Origin: Candidatus Poseidoniaceae archaeon
Lineage (GTDB): Archaea > Thermoplasmatota > Poseidoniia > Poseidoniales > Poseidoniaceae
DNA: 22,312 bases
NCBI GenBank assembly: GCA_013329355.1
Contig: DUKK01000102.1
Coordinates: forward strand, 473-22,784
Direction: 5' to 3'
Each line of letters opens with the position of its first letter. The first letter of the stretch is position 1. Below the pieces are notes generated by a model that was given only the letters and a program-made list of their open reading frames with translations, was not told the DNA's origin and searched no databases. Of the stretch, positions 16,126 through 22,312 are shown in pieces. The position numbers were made by a program, and so were the translations under genes.

Positions 16126-18378
16126 TCAAGCATCCGTTTTTAGGGATAAAAATGCTTTAATTAATTCAATTCCATTCTTCGAACCAATGGATTCGGGGTG
16201 GAATTGGACGCCATGAATTGGCTGAGAGTGATGCCGCAATCCCATGATTGACCCATGTTCATCAACACTATTTGTTGAAAACTCTCCAGATCCGTTACCG
16301 GCTATTACTAGTGAATTATATCTGACATATAATTGATTAATTTTGTCGCCGTGAAATAGTCCGGAACCATCACTTTGGCAGACAACCGGCGTGCCGTGGA
16401 CTGCTCCATTAGGGTCTTGAATCAAATCATAACCGTCTGCGATACCGATCGCCTGATGACCTAAACAGATACCAAGTAGTGGAATCTTTAATTCTCCTGT
16501 CAGCGCTAATTTCGCAATAGCCATTGTTAATTTCGAATCTTCAGGAACACCAGGTCCGGGACCTAGTATAATGTGAGACGGAGATTTGTTGTTTAGGAAC
16601 TTGGTTAGGTTTGAGGCTATTGCACAATGCTCAGAGATTTTATCTCTGCCATTAACTATGCAAACCTCATAACCAAGACCAGCAACCACATTTGCGATAT
16701 TTAGGGTAAAAGAATCAAGGTTGTCGATAATCAGCACACTATTGGTAATTCCGTAATCATTCTCAGGGTCAGTGACTGTATTTATCGCACCACAGTGAGA
16801 AAAATTAAATTTATTTTCTATTGGTAGTTTTGTCACGTCGAGGGCTCCACTGTTTGTTACATTAAACTCAGGCTCAAGCCAACCGCAGGCTTTTCGAATT
16901 GCTTGCGACTTCCATACGGCTTCAGCAACCTCCATCTCGGGCAATGAACGAATAGTGATCCCACCGCCTGCTCCAACGACTCCCGACCAGGACCTACCGC
17001 GTTTATGGGCTTCTAAGGTGCGAATCAAAATATTCCACGAACAGTCATTGGTAAATGGATCGAACCAACCAACTGAACCAGTCCAAAATGATCTATTGGT
17101 GGCTTCGATTTGGTCAATTGCTGCGCTTACCATGGTTCTCGGACATCCTGTTATGCTACCCCCTGGAAAAATAGCATCAAGTGCATCATTACTTGTGTAT
17201 CCAACTGACAATTTACCAGTTATATGAGATACTAAATGATGCACGTTAGCGTATGACTCCACATCAAACCGTGAAACATTGACAGTTCCTACATCAGAAA
17301 TTCTAGTCAAATCATTGCGCATTAAATCAACTAACATGCGATGTTCAGAACGTTCTTTTACATCAGCAATCATTGTATCAATCATAGCTAAATCTGCGGA
17401 TTTATCGGCACCACGTGTAACAGTTCCCTTAATCGGGGCCGTGAACAAAATACCTTTATCACATCTCAGCAGTGTCTCAGGTGACGAAGAAACAATTGCA
17501 AGACCTAAATCAACCGCTTCAATATAAGCGGAGAATGGTGCAGGGTTTGCCGCAGTCAACCGATGAAAAATATCCAGCGGATGTTCAACTAATTCGCCGC
17601 ACCAAAAACGGCCAAAATTAATTTGGTAAAACATACCTTTGGCAATTGAGTCAGTAATTTGACCGATGGTATCTAGGTGCTGTTGGTCATTTATTGATGA
17701 GTTTTCTGGGTTATTATTTTTAGGTTGTTCAGCTAACTCTAGCCTGATTTCACGGTTATCAGAAAGTATTGAATTGACCGATTCAGTCCAAATTTCATTG
17801 GATCCAAATACACTGAAATTGTCCGTTGCATTGTTGTGAATGATAAAATCCTCAACTAACCATAACACTGCAAGTACGGTATTATCGTCTGGTTTTTTTG
17901 TCAAAGCTATTGGCTGTGTCCATTGAATCATATCATAAGCAACCGAACCGGCCCAAAAAGCTCCTTTTGGCAGGCAGGTGCTCTCCGTTTGGAAGTTTAA
18001 TTCCGGCGTGATATCCTTCAATCTATTCAACAGGTCTCCCAGTCCAGTAGCAGAAATTATGTCCGAATGATACCAACAACCATGTTTCCATTCTTCAACC
18101 TCAGCAAACAAAATCGGTGTTTTCTCCAATAATTCGAGTTTTCCTTCCAGTGCGTTGTTAGGTTTGGTAACCGGCATATCCTTTGGTTGTCTGATGACGA
18201 TTCTGATATTTGTTGGGCCGCATACAATAGAGTTTTGAGCAAGATGAGTAGTCGGGCCGCCTGATTTTAGCACTACTAAATCAGGTGAACCAAACTCAAT
18301 CGCTCCAGGCCCAAGCAGTCCAGCATCGATGAGTAAGGACGCAAAAGCGTTCACACCACTTAATTTCAGTCCTCGCAC
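16126..18378 (-). CDS. pabB: Fused aminodeoxychorismate synthase (PabB-PabA)
   Basis: A 750-residue fusion that would convert chorismate and glutamine to 4-amino-4-deoxychorismate. The N-terminal synthase has YQINFGRFW, PIKGT (Lys317; TrpE has Ala here, PabB has Lys), EHRMLVDLMRNDL and the FPGGSITGCPR signature (C412). The C-terminal class I glutaminase (from about 545) has IDNLDSFT, GPGPGVP, GICLGHQ with nucleophile C638, and HPES (H727, E729). The Lys and the adjacent pabC-like gene favour p-aminobenzoate over anthranilate synthesis. Unusual: after PIKGT comes V-T-R-G instead of the common R-P-R-G, and the glutaminase is C-terminal, as in TrpE-TrpG fusions, not N-terminal as in plant and fungal PabA-PabB fusions. 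The first codon is GTG (18376-18378), overlapping the pabC stop by 13 bases; a second GTG eight codons on is possible. Confidence 0.9.
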   Translation of the reverse strand: MRGLKLSGVNAFASLLIDAGLLGPGAIEFGSPDLVVLKSGGPTTHLAQNSIVCGPTNIRIVIRQPKDMPVTKPNNALEGKLELLEKTPILFAEVEEWKHGCWYHSDIISATGLGDLLNRLKDITPELNFQTESTCLPKGAFWAGSVAYDMIQWTQPIALTKKPDDNTVLAVLWLVEDFIIHNNATDNFSVFGSNEIWTESVNSILSDNREIRLELAEQPKNNNPENSSINDQQHLDTIGQITDSIAKGMFYQINFGRFWCGELVEHPLDIFHRLTAANPAPFSAYIEAVDLGLAIVSSSPETLLRCDKGILFTAPIKGTVTRGADKSADLAMIDTMIADVKERSEHRMLVDLMRNDLTRISDVGTVNVSRFDVESYANVHHLVSHITGKLSVGYTSNDALDAIFPGGSITGCPRTMVSAAIDQIEATNRSFWTGSVGWFDPFTNDCSWNILIRTLEAHKRGRSWSGVVGAGGGITIRSLPEMEVAEAVWKSQAIRKACGWLEPEFNVTNSGALDVTKLPIENKFNFSHCGAINTVTDPENDYGITNSVLIIDNLDSFTLNIANVVAGLGYEVCIVNGRDKISEHCAIASNLTKFLNNKSPSHIILGPGPGVPEDSKLTMAIAKLALTGELKIPLLGICLGHQAIGIADGYDLIQDPNGAVHGTPVVCQSDGSGLFHGDKINQLYVRYNSLVIAGNGSGEFSTNSVDEHGSIMGLRHHSQPIHGVQFHPESIGSKNGIELIKAFLSLKTDA

Positions 18379-19130
18379 AAATTAGTCCAATTATTAATGT
18401 TAGAATAATGTTGAGCGAGGTATGCAAGAAGTTTGGACGAGATAGTCCTTTGATGTTGTCCGACTTTTTCTCCATCGATGGTAAGAATATTACAAGCACC
18501 TATACCAACACCTACAGCGATTAATTCTGCGCAACGAGCAACTAGGCGTTCGTTCAACTTTGCATAGTTTACCGGTATACCTATTGCCTTGAGTTGCGGT
18601 GCGACCACATCAAGAGTAATACCTTCAACGGCCTGTGGGCTATCGCTGAAATATGCCACACCGTCTTCGTCGATTACCATCACGCTTGCTCTATCCCCAT
18701 CAATGATACAGTATTCATCGATTAGTAGAGCGATGTCGGCACCATTTTGTTCAGCTATTGATTTTGCTTCATAATACGGCTGCCAGTCGCCATGTTTAGT
18801 TCCAGTTATATCTCCTAACCATTTTTTCAGTGGCATAGATATTGCGTGCATATCACAATTCCTAAGTTTGGGCAGCGGCCTTGGATTGAGCCTAATTTCA
18901 TCGTTTTCAGAATCATATGTTATATTCAGCAACTGAAGTTCTTCGATGGGACTAGCACCAATGAGCTTAATGTGATTGGATAGTGTTGTTGTGAAGTCAC
19001 TTGGCAGTTCAATCCTTAACCTCTCAGCATGGCTCTTCAGTCGTTTTAGGTGTTGAGCAAAATCAGCAATGCTAGTTTTACCATTCCACAAAACAGTCGT
19101 GAACACAGCACTTCTAGGCCCAATAGCCAT
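18366..19130 (-). CDS. pabC: Class IV PLP aminotransferase-fold protein, probable aminodeoxychorismate lyase (PabC)
   Basis: This 254-residue protein would cleave aminodeoxychorismate to p-aminobenzoate and pyruvate. Lys112 (GTKHGDWQPYYEA) sits where class IV enzymes bind PLP, followed by A-x3-GADIALLIDEYCIIDGDRASVMVIDEDG. That stretch matches the usual GAD-x-ALLLD...EG...N block, although the normal E-G-S/T-x-S-N reads DGDRASV, so the phosphate- and cofactor-binding edge is divergent. The N-terminal VFTTVLWNGK and HLKRLKSHAERL also fit. The function is assigned mainly from the overlap with pabB-pabA; a branched-chain or D-amino-acid aminotransferase is possible but less likely. GAGGTTAT three bases before the ATG is a good archaeal Shine-Dalgarno site, and the stop of the surface-protein gene lies just 9 bases upstream. 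Confidence 0.82.
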   Translation of the reverse strand: MAIGPRSAVFTTVLWNGKTSIADFAQHLKRLKSHAERLRIELPSDFTTTLSNHIKLIGASPIEELQLLNITYDSENDEIRLNPRPLPKLRNCDMHAISMPLKKWLGDITGTKHGDWQPYYEAKSIAEQNGADIALLIDEYCIIDGDRASVMVIDEDGVAYFSDSPQAVEGITLDVVAPQLKAIGIPVNYAKLNERLVARCAELIAVGVGIGACNILTIDGEKVGQHQRTISSKLLAYLAQHYSNINNWTNLCED

Positions 19131-19139
19131 GTTATAACC

Positions 19140-22100
19140 TCACAATAAGTCGTCTAGGAACGACGTGTCTATATTTGGCTTTGGAGATTCTTTTTCGTCA
19201 TTTAATTCGTTCAGCAACGCGTTGTTCTGTGGCTGAAGCACTGGTTGTTGCGGTTGATAGGTTGGGCGCTGGTAATTCTGATTATTGTCGATTCTTTGCG
19301 CTGCAGCGTATATATCATTTTCAACCTGTGGGGAAATTTGCGGTGGCGGGGCTACTGGAGTAACCGCACCAAATCCTGGAGCGTCATCCCAGTCTAAATC
19401 ATCCTGAATGCCCCATGTAGCCTCTTGGAGCTCCCAGTTCTTGCTGCGCATTCGCTTATTATTTCGGGTTCTGACTATCGCCACAAGCAGGAATAATGCA
19501 ACCAATAGCAACCCGGCAGCCAGTAAATTTGGCGTTGTCAGTAATGCGGTGAAGTCGGTATTTTCCTCATTTTCAAGGTTAGAGTTAGAGTCTGATTGAG
19601 TTGGTGGTAAAACCTCAACTGGTAGAACATCAAGCCTCGTTCTGTCATCATCAAATGGTGAGACTGCAATATACCAAGTTGTCAAGTTATCCAAATCATC
19701 AAAGTTATCACTGGTGATAAGGAAGTTGGTTGATGCTCTAACTTCGCCAATCTCGGTATAGTCAGTTATTTTGGTGAGACCCTCGTCGGAAATGTAGATC
19801 TTGTAGCCACGAATCTCACCTGAATTCACACCGCTCCAGGTTACCAAAATACCATCATTATTCCAATCAGCCCGCAACTCCTCAACTGGAGTCATATAAT
19901 CTCCTGAATCGTCAAATCCATCATCAACCGCCTGGCTTGAGACAACGGTCAAGTCATCCAAATATGCATTACCGGATGTATCGATAGCCACTACTGCAAC
20001 CCATATCTCCATATCAGGTAAAACAGGTAAGTCGCCCATTACCTCCTTTATTTGCACAGGTAACTCGGGAGTTCTATCCAGGGTAATCATTGGTATGCTT
20101 GGTCCCCCGCTACCGGGGGCAACACTGGAGAAATTGTTAGATGAGGCGTATACCTCATAACCCCCAATATCGCTTGCCTGACTAAGTTCAAACGTCAATA
20201 AAAGGGCACTACCATCGTCATTTGGCCGGTCAGAGAGATCTAGGTCTGTCAGTCTTTCAGGTGGTTCTGTATCAGCTAGATTATTGATTGGAATTACACT
20301 TGCTTGAGGCAACGATGTCAAGTGAACATTACCTTTTATGTCGTGTACAGTTACGGTCACGAATAACTCGATATCAGGCTGGATCAATTGTGGGGTTGCC
20401 ATCGTGATGTCCATTGTGCCTAGTGGTGAACTATACAAAGCAGTAGAAATTGTAAACTCTATCGGGTTCCTATCCTCATCAATCCACTGCTTGTTAATCA
20501 TCAGACATCCGCATTTGTCGGGATCATCACCAAACGCTGCCCATGCTGCGTTCAAATCAGTTACCGGCTGGTCAGCGGCCCAAACGATGTAATGCGAGAA
20601 ATCATCAGCCGTAGAAATTGTCCATACAACATCAATAGCTGTGCCATCATCATTAGGACGATCAAATGCATTCACAGACGTAATTCGGTCGGGTGTTCCA
20701 CCACTGCCGATTGAATTTCTCAATGGCGTTGCTGAGACTACGTCAACATCAATTAGGTCAACATTGAGCCAGTCGTCATATGCGACTACAGCAAGCAAGT
20801 ATGGTTGACCATCAATCAAACTCAAGCCGTCGATCTCATCGACAATAGCACTGGTTGTGCCACAGTCATCAACAATCAGGGCTCGAGAGAACCCATTTTC
20901 CGGTAGTGATTGTATAACGGTAATGGAAGGGGAGCCATCATCTAATTTCACCCAAACTGCGTAGAATGTACAATCGTCTGCTATACTTTCATCCCAGGAT
21001 ATGGTAATTCTTCCACCATCATCGTCGGGCGTATCCATTGCACTGACATTTTCTAGCTTTGGTGGCGCAGTGAGGTCATTGAGTCCACCAGTTGGTACTA
21101 CAGGGCCAATGATAAATGGATTGATTACATCCTCTTGGTCTGTAAGGTCGACACAGGTTAACCCAATCCAGTAAGGTCTTCCAGCATCTAATTGAATGAT
21201 TGTGGTGTTGCCCTCAGTTGGTGGTAATTCTACTTCGTGAGTTAACCCTAGAACATCACTAAACTCAACTGTTGAGGCATATATCTTTGTGCTCTTAAGG
21301 TCTATTGACGTACACCTAGCCCATTCGATTTCCAGGTCTCCATCTTCGCCGCCTTCATGCGGTCCAGCATTAGCCCATGTCGGCGATAGTGGCACTTCAT
21401 TGGACGGTGATGCGGGGCCAATTTGCGAGGAAGGGGTGCCAAGCCGACCGTCATCATACTCTACAACGATAACTGCATAGTAATCGACGCCATCGATCAA
21501 TGGTTGTCCGTTTGAGGTTGTGATATCGCTTTGAAGTCGGCTGTGGAGAGAAATTGCTTTGTCGATTGTCCGTCCAGCTAAATCATCAGTTGTAATGCTG
21601 CCAAATGGGCCCTCATTGAGATAGATAAGATAGCGCGAAAAGTCATCATCGTGTACCAAAGTCCACGAGGCGCTCAACGTGCCTCCACCATCGTCTGGGC
21701 GATCTATTAAATCAATCATCTCGACCGGTGTTTCTAATTTGATGTAATCGTAGGTTATTCGTGCTTCAAGGGACCCGTTTGATGGCGCTCGGAGGTTTAG
21801 CTGAACATACTTAGTGCCATTAATTTGAACTGCATTATCCACCGCAGACTGCAGTGTGTTTGCTAGTTGTGGGTCGTCTGATAGGTTCAAAGTTACGGCA
21901 TACTTTAGGCTATTTGACTTCGCCCAAGTAGCAGCGCCGCTTACTGGCGAGGTGAAGGCCAATGGGATGCCCTGGAATAGAATATTGTGAATTCCAGGAG
22001 TGCCGGTGTCTTGGTCGAGAATAATCGGATTATCAAGGCTAGCAAGTTGTATCTGAACACCCGGGTGAGTTAGATTCGTAATATCTTGATTGATTAGATT

Positions 22101-22312
22101 GAAGCCCATATTCAATGGGTCAGCCCGTCTTAATTCGAATCTTTCAAGGGGGGTCCATTGCGGGTTATTCATCCAGCCAAATAAACCATCATCGTCGGTT
22201 GTTATCCACAAATAGTCTTGAGAAATCGTACCACTAGAAATTGAAACATCTGGAATAACGAACACTTTTGCTACGGAATGGGAAGGTGTAGTGGCGTCAA
22301 TTATCGTAATGA
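19140..22312 (-). CDS. Large FN3-repeat surface protein with C-terminal membrane anchor (5' end outside window)
   Basis: At least 1057 residues. The frame stays open to the window edge without a stop, so the GTG at 22265 is probably not the start and any signal peptide lies outside. About six beta-sandwich units resembling fibronectin type III domains, each roughly 110-140 residues, have core W/F codons near 21663, 21321, 20994, 20622, 20190 and 19835. Four share a D-(R/T)-P-(N/D)-D-D/G-G opening. A single hydrophobic helix (AAGLLLVALFLLVAIV, about 19470-19531) is followed by a basic RTRNNKRMR stop-transfer segment. The roughly 115-residue tail is acidic and then Gln/Pro-rich, ending in FLDDLL. 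This fits an outward-facing adhesion or S-layer-associated protein. It lies upstream of pabC in the same run, with only 9 bases between. I do not recognise the N-terminal domain. Confidence 0.85.
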   Translation of the reverse strand, partial: ITIIDATTPSHSVAKVFVIPDVSISSGTISQDYLWITTDDDGLFGWMNNPQWTPLERFELRRADPLNMGFNLINQDITNLTHPGVQIQLASLDNPIILDQDTGTPGIHNILFQGIPLAFTSPVSGAATWAKSNSLKYAVTLNLSDDPQLANTLQSAVDNAVQINGTKYVQLNLRAPSNGSLEARITYDYIKLETPVEMIDLIDRPDDGGGTLSASWTLVHDDDFSRYLIYLNEGPFGSITTDDLAGRTIDKAISLHSRLQSDITTSNGQPLIDGVDYYAVIVVEYDDGRLGTPSSQIGPASPSNEVPLSPTWANAGPHEGGEDGDLEIEWARCTSIDLKSTKIYASTVEFSDVLGLTHEVELPPTEGNTTIIQLDAGRPYWIGLTCVDLTDQEDVINPFIIGPVVPTGGLNDLTAPPKLENVSAMDTPDDDGGRITISWDESIADDCTFYAVWVKLDDGSPSITVIQSLPENGFSRALIVDDCGTTSAIVDEIDGLSLIDGQPYLLAVVAYDDWLNVDLIDVDVVSATPLRNSIGSGGTPDRITSVNAFDRPNDDGTAIDVVWTISTADDFSHYIVWAADQPVTDLNAAWAAFGDDPDKCGCLMINKQWIDEDRNPIEFTISTALYSSPLGTMDITMATPQLIQPDIELFVTVTVHDIKGNVHLTSLPQASVIPINNLADTEPPERLTDLDLSDRPNDDGSALLLTFELSQASDIGGYEVYASSNNFSSVAPGSGGPSIPMITLDRTPELPVQIKEVMGDLPVLPDMEIWVAVVAIDTSGNAYLDDLTVVSSQAVDDGFDDSGDYMTPVEELRADWNNDGILVTWSGVNSGEIRGYKIYISDEGLTKITDYTEIGEVRASTNFLITSDNFDDLDNLTTWYIAVSPFDDDRTRLDVLPVEVLPPTQSDSNSNLENEENTDFTALLTTPNLLAAGLLLVALFLLVAIVRTRNNKRMRSKNWELQEATWGIQDDLDWDDAPGFGAVTPVAPPPQISPQVENDIYAAAQRIDNNQNYQRPTYQPQQPVLQPQNNALLNELNDEKESPKPNIDTSFLDDLL

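Noticed and set aside
16126..18378. Anthranilate synthase TrpE-TrpG fusion
   Set aside because: The residue before GT in the PIxGT motif is Lys, as in PabB, not Ala, and a pabC-like gene overlaps it. Kept as the main alternative only.

Overview
The window looks like a chromosomal segment of a mesophilic archaeon, most likely of the marine Thermoplasmatota (Marine Group II/III, 'Poseidoniia'). Reasons: a RaSEA-type archaeosine radical SAM gene, an archaeal-type YchF GTPase, a small-family archaetidylserine/phosphatidylserine decarboxylase, archaeal Shine-Dalgarno sites (GGTGA/AGGTGAT) a few bases before several starts, TATA-like boxes placed for leaderless transcripts, and a very large secreted-type FN3-like protein with one C-terminal membrane anchor. 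There is no rRNA or single decisive taxon marker, so the lineage is an inference. Coding density is very high: no gene-free stretch reaches 300 bases, and I see no tRNA, CRISPR, insertion sequence or phage gene.

Layout. (1) Bases 1-5495, plus strand: the tail of an AddB-like PD-(D/E)XK nuclease protein overlaps a 1658-residue AddA-like UvrD/RecB helicase-nuclease, a two-gene double-strand-break processing unit. (2) 5470-6558, minus strand: a class I methyltransferase and a DsrE-like protein. (3) 6637-8886, plus: a CobW/G3E metallochaperone GTPase with an extra C-terminal domain, then a proline iminopeptidase. (4) 8984-11835, plus, tightly spaced: an acidic coiled-coil protein, a pyruvoyl phospholipid decarboxylase and the RaSEA-type radical SAM protein. 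(5) 11926-15701, plus: a small two-helix membrane protein, a polytopic membrane protein with two EF-hands and a SAP-like tail, and YchF. (6) 15702-22312, minus, read from right to left: an FN3-repeat surface protein (running off the window), pabC, a pabB-pabA fusion and a small zinc-ribbon membrane protein.

How the genes work together. The pab genes together would make p-aminobenzoate from chorismate and glutamine, which implies a folate-type or related pterin cofactor. The decarboxylase belongs to polar lipid synthesis, RaSEA to tRNA archaeosine, and the AddAB-like pair to DNA end resection.

The most unusual object is the membrane protein at 12209-14407. Its transmembrane part resembles cbb3-type heme-copper oxidase subunit I (CcoN), but the histidine pairs that bind CuB and the hemes appear to be replaced by phenylalanines. 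It carries a canonical EF-hand pair and a SAP-like motif at the C-terminus, and is preceded by a small two-helix protein behind a leader hairpin. I read it as a candidate calcium-responsive, non-catalytic oxidase relative. Second are the AddAB-like subunits, both of which appear to carry iron-sulfur-type cysteine sets in their nuclease domains.
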